Position numbers and translations under genes: made by a program. Shown piece after piece: positions 47,201-58,552 of a stretch of DNA of 64,000 nucleotides. This DNA comes from Larus michahellis. Lineage: Eukaryota > Chordata > Aves > Charadriiformes > Laridae. The notes under the pieces are model-generated. The model was not told where the DNA came from and searched no databases. It saw only the letters and a program-made list of their open reading frames with translations. Positions within the stretch are counted from its first letter, which is position 1, and the number at the start of each line of letters is the position of its first letter. The DNA lies in NCBI RefSeq assembly GCF_964199755.1, contig NC_133897.1, forward strand, positions 167,970,678 to 168,034,677, given 5' to 3'.

Positions 47201-48834
47201 CACATCTTTGTATGGGGTCAGAGAAGCTCAGGGCAGTCTGTAGTGATGATAACAACTAGTTTTCCTTTCCACCCGCTGCAAAACCCCTTTATGTTTAGGG
47301 TCCTCCAAGCACATTTCAAACCCAAAGGGTGAATGCTGCCTTGACCAACGTCACAGCAAGGGTCACAGGCTTGGGGTAATTTTCTGGACAGCCTCATCCA
47401 CATGCTAATGACTGCCATCTCTCTGTGGTTCCAATTGGCCCTAATTCCTGGTCAAAATTAGTGGTTAGGAATCACACCCACCTCTTCTTCCTCCCTGCAC
47501 AGCTTAAGCATATTGGAGAGGAGTAATTGCCACCAGGGTAGCTTTGCATTGCAGGAGGAGGTCAGATTTTAAAGTCCTTGAGCTGCAGTGCCCTTTGGGC
47601 AAGGGAAATAACCCTTTGCTCTTCAACTATGCCCAGGATGATTTATTTCTCCTTATATTAGCCATGGGATACAAGAATGCTTTTCTGCAGCAAAGGCAGA
47701 CCGAACCAAGCAAAAAAAACCAGCCAGTTTTGCTTTAAAGCGGAAAAAAAAATACACCACTGTTTTTTTCTGCAGGCTGTGGAGGACTCTGTCTCCGCTA
47801 CCGCAGGACGTGTAAATCCAACACAATGAAATATTAATTATTAGAGTCTGTCCAACTGGGATTCCTCAGTGCTTTCAGAGAGCTGAGTAATTCTGGCACA
47901 CAGGAAAAAAAAACAACGACACACAAGTCCCTTTTTTTTAATGAGAAAATCTTATGTGAGGAGTAAATTAGAGCTTTTGAGCCTTTGGGCTGAGGGTCAG
48001 GAGGGGGCTTAGATTGCTTCAGGGCAAAAAATGCAAATTCCTAAATAGGGTATGAAAGAGATCATGGTCTAATGAAGAGGTAAAGGAAGGTGCATCGCCC
48101 AGCACGGCTCCTTCAGCACGGAGATCTGCCCTCGCAGCATGGCGTAACTGTGAGAAGGAGGGGGTAAAGGAAAGTAGAAGTCGATTAATAAAAGAGAGCG
48201 CACATCTCTGAAGACTCCCGTTATGCAGCACTTCAGAAGAAGGCATTCATGCAGAGCAGCCACGGGCACAAGCCCAAGGCAGACGCGCTCAGCAAGGCTC
48301 AAAGTCCCTTTTGTCCCTCTTGTTTACCAGGGCTGGATTTGAAGCACAACACAGAGCGTCATCCCTGGGCTGAGCAATGTTTTGCAGATTTCGGAGCCCA
48401 GGCTGACCCAAGTTTAAGCATTTCCATGCTTTTTCCAGAGCAAAACTGCTCCAAAAAGTGCTGCTTGGGAGAAGGGAGAGGCATTCAGCAGCACCGCTGG
48501 CAATGAAAAATCTCTGAGCTCTCATCATTGTTCATTTTTTCAGCTTCCTTTTACCCTCATTTCTCTGCAGCCTCTGGAAACATCTACATGAAATATTTGG
48601 CCTCTCTGAAATCTGTATTCTTCTTTTATAAATCCCCCCACTGTTCCTCAGCAGCTCGACCCAAATGCGGCAAATACTTTTCATTACCCTGCGGTTGCTT
48701 TGGGGGATGTCAGAGGGTCGGGTAAACAAACGGCTTGCTGGAAGACACAATGCCAAGTGGTGGGTCCAGGGCAGTGCTGGCCCAGGGTAAGATCACTTGG
48801 CTCAAACAACAGCCACAAGCAAGTGAGGCAACAT
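47201..48834. other. Gene-free interval 3' of LY6-1
   Basis: It is unique-looking DNA with short A and T runs. No exon was recognised. Confidence 0.5.
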
Positions 48835-49193
48835 GAAGGAGACCTTATTGCTCTCTACAACTACCTGAAAGGAAGTTGTAGAGAGGTGGGGGTCAGTCTC
48901 TTCTCCCAAGTATCAGGCAATGAGACAAGAGGAAATGGACACAAGTTGCACCAGGGGAAGTTTAGACTGGATCTTAGGAAAAATTTTTACACCGGAAGGG
49001 TTATCAAGCATTGGAAGAGGCTGCCCAGGGAAGTGCTTGAGTCACCATCCCTGGAGGTATTTAAAAGACGGGTAGACATAGTGCTTAGAGATATAGTTTA
49101 GATTAGTGATGGTTTTTTGCCAGAGTTACGTTGATGGTTGGACCAGATGATCTGAAAGGTCCCTTCCAACCCAGGCAATTCTATGATTATATG
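48835..49193 (+). mobile_element. CR1 LINE 3' fragment downstream of LY6-1
   Basis: It encodes DLIALYNYLKGSCREVGVSL and [20 protein letters not shown] and ends ATTCTATGATTATATGA. It belongs to the LIALYN subfamily. Confidence 0.92.
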
Positions 49194-49818
49194 ACCAAGG
49201 ACAGCTGCTGGAAGTAGAGATGGGGACAATGACTGCAGATAAGAAGATGTGTGCAGATGTGCACAGATAAGCATTGTTTTGATAAAAAGGTGGCACTGCA
49301 GGCAGAGCCAACAGGAAGAGGTATGTGTCTGGTGTATCTGACTGTTGGTGGGACACAGGGTGATGTCATTGTCCCCAGCTGGGAGCTGGGAGTGAGAGGC
49401 TTGAAGGAGTGGGTGAGGGGTGCAAGGAAGAAGAGTTGCAGTTAGCACCCATCACAGGCTCCGGCTTTCATACACAGGACTGCCTTTTCCCCTTCCCCAG
49501 CAGCAACCCTGAGAGTTTGCACAGTTTCCCTTCTGAGTTGGTGCAGAGGGTTGTTATTTTTCCCCACCCCGCTCCCTGAGTCTGAAAGTTGCCACTGCAT
49601 GGCTCCCAGTTGCACCCGAGGTAAGGTAAGGTTGCAGAAGAAACCCCTCTAGAGACTTGCAGGACATGCAGAAGCAGCATCTCCCTCCCCCAGGCTGTAG
49701 AATATAACACGGCCACTTCTCCATCAAGCTGCCAGGGTGACAGAGCTCAGAGATGAGAGGCACATAAGAAGCAACAGGTTGGGAGGCAACACAGAGCAGG
49801 AGGTGATGACCATAATAC

Positions 49819-49824
49819 TTTATC
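49819..49824 (-). terminator. Weak poly(A) signal candidate of LY6-1
   Basis: GATAAA, a rare AATAAA variant, lies 134 nt after the stop. No canonical signal was seen before the CR1 at 49,193. Confidence 0.25.
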
Positions 49825-49957
49825 TATTCTGCAGCATGTTTGATGTTCATACCCTCCTGGGGGAATCTGTCCATGCTCTTCAGGCCTTCAGGAGCCCCTT
49901 TCTCCCACCACCACTGAGCAGGTGAAGAAGGACACTGGCATGGGACTCCGTGCCATC

Positions 49958-50115
49958 TCACTGCCGAGCTAGCCTGGGTCCTGGGCATGCACTCAAGTTG
50001 CACAAGAAGGTTTGGCAGCAATATGAGGTGTAGGAAGCCAGGCCCAGGCTGAAGTTGTGATGTGGGCAGGTCTCGGAGCACTTCTTGGTGATCCTCTTCC
50101 ACAAAGACAAAAAGC
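49958..50115 (-). CDS. LY6-1 exon 3 (Cys6-Cys10, truncated tail)
   Basis: The 158 coding nt follow acceptor GGGCAAG. The exon encodes KRITKKC70, C74, YCC at 89-91 and FLCN at 94-97, then a short hydrophilic end. It has one more residue before Cys6 than LY6-2 and LY6-3. Confidence 0.8.
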
Positions 50116-52794
50116 CTTGCCCAAAGAAGAGAGAACAGCATTAGAGTGCTCTTTTATCTTGCACAGGAGGGAGATGGGCTACTGAGTCCTGCTGTCCTGC
50201 ACAGCCCCAAGGACCAGCATAGCCAATGAGACCCACCCCAATCCCACCACAGCCCAATAATTGCTGGTTACCAGCTACACAAGGCATTCAATATCCTTGC
50301 TGGGCATCTGGCACCTGCCAGCATGGACCCTCATGTCAAGGCTTTCTTAGGTGTATGATGGGATCCATGAGACAATGTTCATGCCTGGATTTAAAGCACA
50401 TTTGCAGGCTTCTCTGCTTGAAGGAAATAATTTTATTCCCCTCTGTATCTCTCTAGACCTTTTCATCTACCCTGGCTACCTGCTTCTTTTCCTCTGCTTG
50501 TATAATCATGGCTCAAATTTCTTTATTCTTCCTCTGAAGGATGATATCTTTGTCCTTCTTGTTCTCTCTGTGTCCTCTGCCTTTTCCACGCAGGCATAAA
50601 ACAAAGGCTAAAGGGGAAAACCTCAATGTGTGATGGGGAGGAGGATTTCAAACCGTGCAAACTTCAGCACTGTATGGCTGGGCTAGTAAGGGCTCCGCCT
50701 CCCACACATGCTTCCCAGTGACTCCTCAGCTTATCCATCCACAAAGGGCAACCATAAAAAATTCAGGCAAAACCCCATATCCCATTCCTGAGTCCCCATC
50801 AGAGGATACACAGCCATTACACATACCAATTCCTACAGAGGCAACATTGGTCACACAGTACTCATCCTTGTCCGAGCACTTCTTGGCCTTTAGACAGCTC
50901 CAGTTGCTTTGTTCCCAGTCACAGGTGTAGCAATATAGGGAATTTGCTGCAGGAGGAGACAGAGGATATGGAAGATGGAGACAAAATGGATATGGAAGAT
51001 GGAGACAGAATGCTGCTAGTCCCAGCAGCAAAAATTGCCTCCAGCTTTCCATCGACTCTCAAATGCACAAGGTGTGGGTCTGCTGAAAGTGATGGGGCTG
51101 CAAGACCCAGATCAAACCCACTCTGCCATCCACACACTTGCAGTCAGGCACACACATCTGTGTGTACATGCACCAATGGTGTAAGTCTGCCCTTCCTGCC
51201 CTCCACTCAAAATAATAGCACGATGGACCAAGGCTACTGGGTTTGATGGGATGCAGGGAGCTGGGTAGGACAAGGTCCCTCTGTAAGAGTCTGCAGGGAT
51301 GTCCCAAGGCTTGGGGTCACCCATTCTAGTTGCTGGAGACACTATAATTTAGATTGGAGCCTAATTGGGCAGTAAGCATTGACAGTTGAATAGGGTTAAT
51401 TGGGACCTCCATAGCCTAAAGAAGTCCATCTCCCAGGCCTGTGTCTTTGGGTGGGACTTCAATACTCTCAAATATATATCCATTACCTGGGTTAAAAATA
51501 AAGGGGAGGAGAAGGTCTTTTAACTCTTTGCTATGTGAATTGAGCCCTAAGACACATGCAGGCTAACACTTCATTTTTACTGCGTAGGTTATCTAACACA
51601 GATTAGGGCAGTCTTGGTTTTGGCACTGAAGACAATCTCTCTATCCCCCGGGCCTTGTTAACACTTGGAAATTTGTCAGAATCGTTATTCTGGTGAGTGA
51701 ACAAAGCTAAATAGCAGAAAGGTATTCTTAGGCCACAATGAGACAGAAATAACTATTCCAAGAAATTATTTTTCTGCACCAGAAAATGTGGCAAATTTCC
51801 AAGCACTGGCAAAACCTCTTCCTCTTTACAAAATGAGTATAACATTTGTCCTTTCTGGTTGCTTAACTGTCTTGTCTATAGAGGCCATAAGATCACATAC
51901 TTTAAGAGGGCTCTGATTTCATTTGCAGTCTCTCTGTGAAACAAAATATATAATCTATAATGCAAATAATATGCAAATATACATCTCCACCCAACACCCC
52001 AGCATAAGGCTGCTTAACCTATTTAGTCCACAACCAAACTTGGTCTCCCTAATTCCCCAACTTGGTCCCAAAATCTTGGAAATCAGCAGGCTTATTGGGT
52101 CTCTGAGATGGGCAGAAACGAGGGGTGTTCAGCAGGCAGCTGCACAAGGCCAGATGTTGTAGGTCTGTCCCTGTCATAGAATGGTTTGTGTTGGAAGGGA
52201 CCTTAAAGACTATCTCATTCCAACCCCCCTGCCATGATCAGGGACACCTCCCACTAGACCAGGTTGCTCAAAGCCCCATCCAGCCTGGTCTTGAGCACTG
52301 TCCCACTGCTGCTGCTAGAAACAGTGTCACTGACAGCAGTGGGAGCCAGGTGGACAGAGTTGCTGATGTATTGTGCTATCGTAGGTTGAAGCACTTCTTC
52401 ATAGAGATCTAGAAATAACCACAGTCTTGCATCATCTCAACAGACAAACTCACTGGAAAGTCTCTTAACAAAGGCAGAGCAGTGGCAAGTGCTTCCTTTT
52501 TTCTGTCTTGCTTTCATAAAAATCCAGCAGTGCATGAGTCTATAGGGAAATTTCGCTGCAGAAAATAAACATTTCACACATCCAGCCTGAGACTATGGAT
52601 AAGAAATTCACCATGTCCTTTAGCTGCACCACTGCAAGAGCTAAAACACCCTCTCCCATGATTTCTTTCCCTGGCTACGAGGCCCCCCTGACTTTAAAAC
52701 ACACAACAATTCTTTGTTTAGTAGCAAACCATGATATCTCACCTTGGTCTGCACATAGGATCAAAACCAGCACGGCAAGGAGGGAGGCCTTCAT
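49958..52794 (-). CDS. LY6-1: secreted-type LY6 protein lacking a GPI tail
   Basis: The exons are 52,794-52,743, 50,946-50,827 and 50,115-49,958, giving 109 residues. The signal peptide is MKASLLAVLVLILCADQ. All ten family cysteines are present (23, 26, 35, 41, 48, 70, 74, 90, 91, 96), followed by Asn97. The protein then ends after twelve more residues (LSACPGPRLARQ), with no hydrophobic GPI signal and with an extra, eleventh Cys at 101. It should therefore be secreted, like SLURP-type LY6 proteins, and the odd cysteine could allow dimers. Sequons lie at Asn78 and Asn97. DNA past the stop still loosely resembles the tail-coding DNA of LY6-2 in another frame, so the tail was probably lost by an indel. 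It could instead be a young pseudogene, but splice sites, frame and promoter are otherwise intact. A CR1 lies in intron 1. Confidence 0.78.
50827..50946 (-). CDS. LY6-1 exon 2 (Cys1-Cys5)
   Basis: This 120-nt exon lies between acceptor CTCCTGCAG and donor G|GTATGTG. It encodes LYCYTC, SNWSC35, C41 and DEYC48. The upstream pyrimidine tract includes a 24-bp tandem duplication. Confidence 0.85.
50964..51011. repeat. 24-bp tandem duplication beside LY6-1 exon 2
   Basis: Two copies of a 24-bp unit starting GGATATGGAAGATGGAGACA differ at one base. They begin 18 bp upstream of the exon 2 acceptor. Confidence 0.92.
52174..52300 (-). mobile_element. Short CR1 3' end in LY6-1 intron 1
   Basis: TCATAGAATGGTTTGTGTTG, GGGACACCTCCCACTAGACC and CCCATCCAGCCTGGTCTTGA are the CR1 3' UTR in inverted orientation. 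Confidence 0.9.
52743..52794 (-). CDS. LY6-1 exon 1 (signal peptide)
   Basis: This 52-nt exon ends at donor G|GTGAGAT. The hydrophobic core is LLAVLVLILC. Confidence 0.83.
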
Positions 52795-52847
52795 CTTCTC
52801 TCAGTCGTCTCCGCAGCCCAGGAAAAGCACCCTCACCTGGGGACAGG

Positions 52848-52855
52848 ATATATAT
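52848..52855 (-). promoter_or_regulatory. TATA box of LY6-1
   Basis: An ATATATAT stretch about 55 bp upstream of the ATG is followed on the minus strand by CCTGTCCCC. This matches the position and downstream block of the LY6-3 and LY6-4 promoters. Confidence 0.55.
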
Positions 52856-54869
52856 CTTCCCTGTGTTTGGACCGAGTGATGATGAAGACAACAATTTTGA
52901 AAGAGTGGGCAGGGATCATGCATTATTTGACAGGCTAGGAATGCATGTGGGTTGTTTTCTCACCTCAGCATCGCCTTCAGGCTGTTCCGATGGGTCCGGA
53001 GAGGAGTGAAAGCACTGAGGCAATTCATTCCATTTATTGCTTTTAATACTTTAATTTATCTATGGTCAGGGCTAGCAGTGCTACTGATGTCTGAGTGGGG
53101 GTTTTGTACTGTTTAGTTCCAATCTGATCATCTTATCTGTGGGCAGATAGTTCAGTGAAGGCAGCTACCCAAAGTGAATGGCAATAAGAGGCATAAGTTA
53201 ATGGCTTCATCTGGGTGGATTATTGCCAAGTGCGTTTCCAGGGTTAGACCTGGAGAACTCCCAATATCTACAGTCAGGGCAGACCTAGTTGTATATTCAT
53301 GATTGGCAATATAAACAGGAAATGTCTTATAAATTCCTTCTTGCCTATAAAAGCTTCTGGTTACCTACAAAGTCCTAAATATTCTGCATCATGGTTTTGA
53401 GAGCAGCTGCTGCAAGAGAGGAATGGCTTTGGGGTTCAAATGTAGAGGCTGGGACACTGGAGGTTGGTTTCCAGCTTTGCAACAGCTCTCCTTATCTGAG
53501 AAAAGGATAAAAATATCTTTGTTCCCCTTCTACATGGAGCCTTCAATTGAAAGTCTTGCTAGACACCAGTCAGATATAATGTTCTCAACCTTTATGATTT
53601 CTCTGCATGCTTACAATTTGGGTGGAGCTGATAATTTCGGCCCTGCTGGGGCTGCCATTTGACTGCCCGTCCCACTTCTGCTTCCAAGTAAAGAGTTATC
53701 AGGAAGTTTTGTGCTGAATATCAGCAGACGTCTCCATGAGTCACCATGTGCCTGGCCACCAAATACCAGAGAGGACAAAGCAGGAGCAGCTCCTTTGAAT
53801 AAAGCCACTTGGGCAATCGTCTGTCTGCTCGCCCCTTCCTTCTCTACCCTGCAAGACTTGGTCTGCAGGGAAGAGAACAGGGATCCAGCTGTAGCTACAC
53901 AGCCTGGGGTTTAGAAGATTGAGATGCAGAAGGAGAAGAGGCGGACGCTCAGAAAACCTGTGGAAGAAAGAGCTTAGGCGGACAAGGGGAGGGCTAAAAT
54001 GATTGGGGGCCAGCATTAGTGTGTGGGCAGGAGATCAGTCAGATGAGTAAGCATCCCTAAAGCAGGGGTTATGCTCATCAGAGACATTTAGAGCATCTGA
54101 TGGGACTAATCATTGCTCATCACAGTGAAGGCATGGCCAGAGGAAGTTCAAAGGGACACCAAAACCCATAGCATCTTCCTTTTTAAGAAAAATAAGGGGG
54201 GGAGGGGGAATTATTGGTGTGGGCTTTTTTGGTTGATTTGAAGATATTTTTGAGGTTTCTGACACCAGCGTTAAACCACTGGGTCTGCCAATACAGCTGA
54301 CAAAGCAGGATCAACAGGATGGTGAAGTCAGCCCTGATAACCCCATGAGCACTAACCATTCCTCTCCAATGGACATACACCTTCTGGGCGTGGAGAGGAT
54401 AAGCCACATCGCTTTCACAACAGATGAAGTTCTGCCAGACTCAGGGACTGCATGCCACCATGGATGCTGGAGAAGGTGTGTCAGTCCTTCCAGATGTCAC
54501 GAGGCAACAACTGAAGAGCGAGGCCTGTCCCAGGGAATAAGGATTCCCCAGGATGATTCACAGCATGGTGTCCTCTTGCAGGGATAACCCTTTGTAGAGT
54601 CTGGACATTAGCCTGGGAAGTCAAGTTTCAGCGTCCTGCAGCAGCAGGAGCGCCCAGGCAAAGGTCTGCACTGATAAAGCAGTTCGCTTTAACCAAATTT
54701 GTCTGGGTTTTTATTGAGGAAGAAGGGAAAAATAATTGTCTTACTCATCAGTATGATTAACAAGGTGCATTCTTGATTTTTTTTTAACAAAGAAATGTCT
54801 CTGACTCAGTTTATTCCCTTAATTCCAAGGACTGATGATGTGAATGTCTCCTCTCTGACACAGAGTCAG
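52856..54869. other. Upstream region of LY6-1
   Basis: No coding exon, transposon or clear regulatory array is visible beyond the TATA box. Confidence 0.5.
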
Positions 54870-55390
54870 AGAATCATAGATTCATAGAATTGTCTAGGTT
54901 GGAAGGGATCTTTAAGATCATCGAGTCCAACTGTTAACCTAATGCTGACAAAATCACTACTAACCCATGTCCCTCAGCACCACATCTACCTATCTTTTAA
55001 ATACCTCCAGGGATGGTGACTCCACCGCTTCCCTGGGCAGCTTCTTCCAATGCTTTATAACACTTTCTGTGAAGAATTTTTTCCTAATATCCTGTATAAA
55101 CCTCCCCTGGCGCAACTTGAGTCCATTTCCTCTTGTCCCTGTTGCCTGTTACTTGGGAGAAGAGACCGACCCCCACCTCTCTACACCCTCCTTTCAGGTT
55201 GTTGTAGAGAGCGATAAGGTCTCCTTTCAGCCTCCTTTTCTCCAGGATGAACAACCCCAGCTCCCTCAGCCGCTCTGCATAAGACTTGTTCTCCAGACCC
55301 CTCACCAGCTTTGTTGCCCTTCTCTGGACACACTCCAGCACCTCAATGTCTTTCCTGTAGTGACGGGCCCAAAACTGAGAGTAACCCAGT
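54870..55390 (-). mobile_element. CR1 LINE 3' fragment
   Basis: It starts GAATCATAGATTCATAGAAT. The minus strand encodes [20 protein letters not shown] and [20 protein letters not shown], broken before the C-terminus. Confidence 0.93.
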
Positions 55391-58300
55391 CCAGGGACTG
55401 AAACACTCACTAACAGGAGGAAGATGATCTACAAGGCCACAGGAAGTGGTCCACCAATTGTCCACTGGCAGGAGTGGTTTGACAGACAAGTGTGATGATG
55501 GACAAGGGTACACAATAGGCCGCTTGGTATTTCGAGTGTTGCCAGTGGCCCATTGAGCCAGATAGTTGGGATGTTACCATCCTGGCCTCAGGTATGTCTG
55601 ATGCATATGTGTGAGGTGTGGGACTGCCGTGGCTGGCATTTCCTCAGAGGCACATGGGAGACTGGGGTTGGTGGTGGCCAACTCATGGAAGCAGCATGAA
55701 TGCAGCATGAAAGGCAGTGCTTGGCTGGGTCAGGGCAGAGAGCTGCAAAAAATGTGTCCCAGTATCCAGCATCACAGAGCAGAAATGAAACTACAGATAT
55801 AGCAGTAAATTAAATGTGTCCAGTACCATCTCCAGCATGGAGGCCAAGAGGTGGACATCAACAGGGCCTCTTGTGAATAGTCATTCCTTTGTTCTCTCTC
55901 CTCTGTTTTTTTCCGGACATCGCACGGGGCAACGGTGGTTGGTCCACGTTAAAACCTTGGCAGGGAACGTGCTAACAATTAAAATGTTTAATTAAAGATT
56001 GCAGATGATGGCATTCCAGACAGTGATGTTCCTAGTAACTGTTTATTTCCCTAGCTTAGGTTCAGCCTTGGAGATCAGGCTCTTGCAGGTATGTGAATCA
56101 CATCCTCCAGGATGAGAGCTTGGTCCCCGATTTTTGTCTTGGCTGTGCCACACTGCACTACACAACTGTGTCAGAGCTGGCTAGTAAACACAGCTTTATT
56201 TGGCTGCCCTTTGAAATGTCCTGGCCGTTGAGTCTTCCTGGATGTAGGAGTCAATGAACAGAAGTCAGCCAGGGATCTGCTCATCTTCTGGGAACTTCAT
56301 ACTGGGTTCTTCCCACAAAAGGCCTTGGGACACATGTCCGCATATGGAACCACAGCAACAAGGAGGGACAGAAACACCATGGCTTGGTCTCATCAGATCT
56401 TTTCCTTTTATTTCCCCTAAGTTCTTAACTGTTCAGCTTCCCTGTGGTCAGAGCATGATGTCTCCCTCATCATTTCTTAGGTGGCATCTCAGAAGGTTCC
56501 CAAATATTTCCATCTGTCCCAGCATCATCCCAATATGTATGTATCTCCATTTCCCACACGGTTGCTAGTACATCAGGGGCTGCCAGGAGTTGTAGGGCTG
56601 AAGAGGTTCTCAGCACCAGGAATAATTGCACCACCAGGGATTTTCCAATTGTAAATAAAACCCATTGAAGCAATTGCAGAATCTAATCCTGTCTTGTTCC
56701 CCATCCTTTGTTTTGGGTGGGGTTGTGAGGGAGGAAGAGACCAGGTCAGCATGGTACCACTTGTTTTTGGCAAGGAAGACAACGGTGTGAACCACACCCT
56801 AGGAGGACAAGAGGCAGTGGTGTGTGTTCAGCACCTCCTGGGTGAGGGCAAGCTCCAGCTCTTCCCATCCTCAAATCCAATGACAGTGGCCAAATAGTGA
56901 TTTTCCTTTCTGGCTCTTTGCCTCCATCTTTCTCCTCCTACCAAGGGATTTACTTGTACTCGTTCCTGCAAAGGCTCATTATTTGTATCCTTCTTGGTCA
57001 TGACCTCCCCAAAATCAGGACAGCAAGGTGGGTTGTCACCACCATTCCCCTGACACAGACCTGCCCCCACCTCAGACCTTCACAGATGTTTCAGTGCTTA
57101 ACTTGTAGGGAAGTGAAGGGGAGCTCGGAGCTAATTCCACCCATAGGTTTACTGCAAAACTAACATGGGCTTCAACCCTTTTCATGCCATTTACTGAAGG
57201 ACTCTGACACTGTGTCTGCTCCTACTCCACCTCCCATGCACTCCCCATTCCTGGGTGCTGTGACAGTGGCCAGTGGGAGTCCCGCTGTGGGGCACAGATA
57301 GTCGAGTTCAAGAACATAGTGTGGGCAGCCTGGGGCCAGGTTACACCAAGGTGTTGAAATCCTTCCAAGAACCTGCCCTTGGGCTTCCTTTCTTTCAAGC
57401 AGGGCAGGGAAACAGTGCCCTAGGGGCACCTCAAGTCTCTGTTTACCAGTATTACCTAATTTTATGGTGTGTCTGGGACATCTGTATTGCCCAGATCCCA
57501 TCTGAGCCTGGATGAAGTTACATACAGGATTGTACCTGTACTTGGGGGCATTAATAGGCATATCCAGCAGTAATGTCCCAGTGTCACAAGCTCCAGAGGA
57601 GGTCACCACCCTTCCAGCTGCCCTGGGGCTAGAACCACGCTGCAGAAGAGCTGTCACGGAGGCAGTTGTCTATACCAATAATACATGGAGACCCCATGCA
57701 CAGTTTCAAGGGCTGTCCCACAGTTGTCCACACCGTTTAATTGTTAGCACACTCCTTGGGATGATTTCGGCCTGACCAACTAGGATCATCCCTGACAATT
57801 CCAGATCTACTTTCCAGTTGGTATTTTGGATTCAACCACCTTATTTTGGAGGGAGACAACTTGGCTATACAGATGGGCAGCAGTTGACCCCAGGGCCAGG
57901 AACCGACAGAGAACATTTCATTTGCTAATATGCCTTCCCCATACTGTTCCAGACCTTGTCAAGACCAGAGTCTCAAGAGCGTACTAGAGCAATACCATCG
58001 GTGACACAAATTCACTATTTTTCCAGACCTTTTTCTACAAGTCTTCAGAAATTTCTGCCTGGCTGAAACAGTAAGAGATACACTCTGATCTGGGGCTGTG
58101 CTGATCGGGATTGCGTCCTCCTCTTACTCACCTCCATTTGTTTAGCTCTCTGCATACCTCCATGAAAACCTCATCATGCTGCTTGCAAAACCCCAGCCCT
58201 GCTGTGAGTCAGCACTCAATAAAAAAAAGAGAATAAATAAGAAACATCTTGGAAATGTCTTTTTTTATTTTTTTGGGCTGTAACCCAGCTCTATTTATGT

Positions 58301-58438
58301 TCTCCCAAAGCCCCGCAGAAGGGGGAAGGGCACAGACCCACTGAGAGTAGGACTGGGGCAGGGACATGCAGGAGCATTGGGCAGCAGGGTTAGGAGATCA
58401 CAGCCCAGGCAGTTCACAGCCGTGGGATGCACCAGCAC
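55391..58438. other. Unexplained interval with 15-bp inverted repeat
   Basis: Short minus-strand frames (57,657-57,172; 57,070-56,828; 56,797-56,573) sit between two inverted 15-bp copies. They show no domain I recognise. It may be an old transposon or retroelement fragment, or nothing. Confidence 0.3.
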
Positions 58439-58552
58439 TTATCTTCTCAACTACAGTCACACAGTCTGTCTCATTTTTGGCACCTGGGGAAGTCATCACG
58501 CACTGATCATTGCTGGTCTAGTTGGTGCAGGTGTAGCACATCAGTGAGTTGG
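58439..58552 (-). pseudogene. Decayed LY6 exon 2
   Basis: Behind acceptor CTCCTGTAG this 114-nt stretch reads as an LY6 second exon: SLMCYTC, then eight residues to the third Cys, then twelve to the last, exactly the spacing of the intact paralogues. It ends at a possible donor A|GTGCTG in the same phase 1. Two lesions are visible. A TAG (58,520-58,518) falls three codons after Cys2, and Cys4 is replaced by Gly. No matching signal-peptide exon or clear third exon was found around it. It is best read as a dead fifth member at the right end of the cluster. Confidence 0.65.

Noticed and set aside
57172-57657. 161-codon minus frame
   Set aside because: I could not match it to any protein. It is kept only as part of the unexplained 55.9-57.8 kb segment.
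58260-58438. Possible third exon of the decayed LY6 relic
   Set aside because: A CC and a hydrophobic stretch can be read on the minus strand, but the distance to exon 2 is too short for an intron and the Cys10 motif is missing. The match is too weak.
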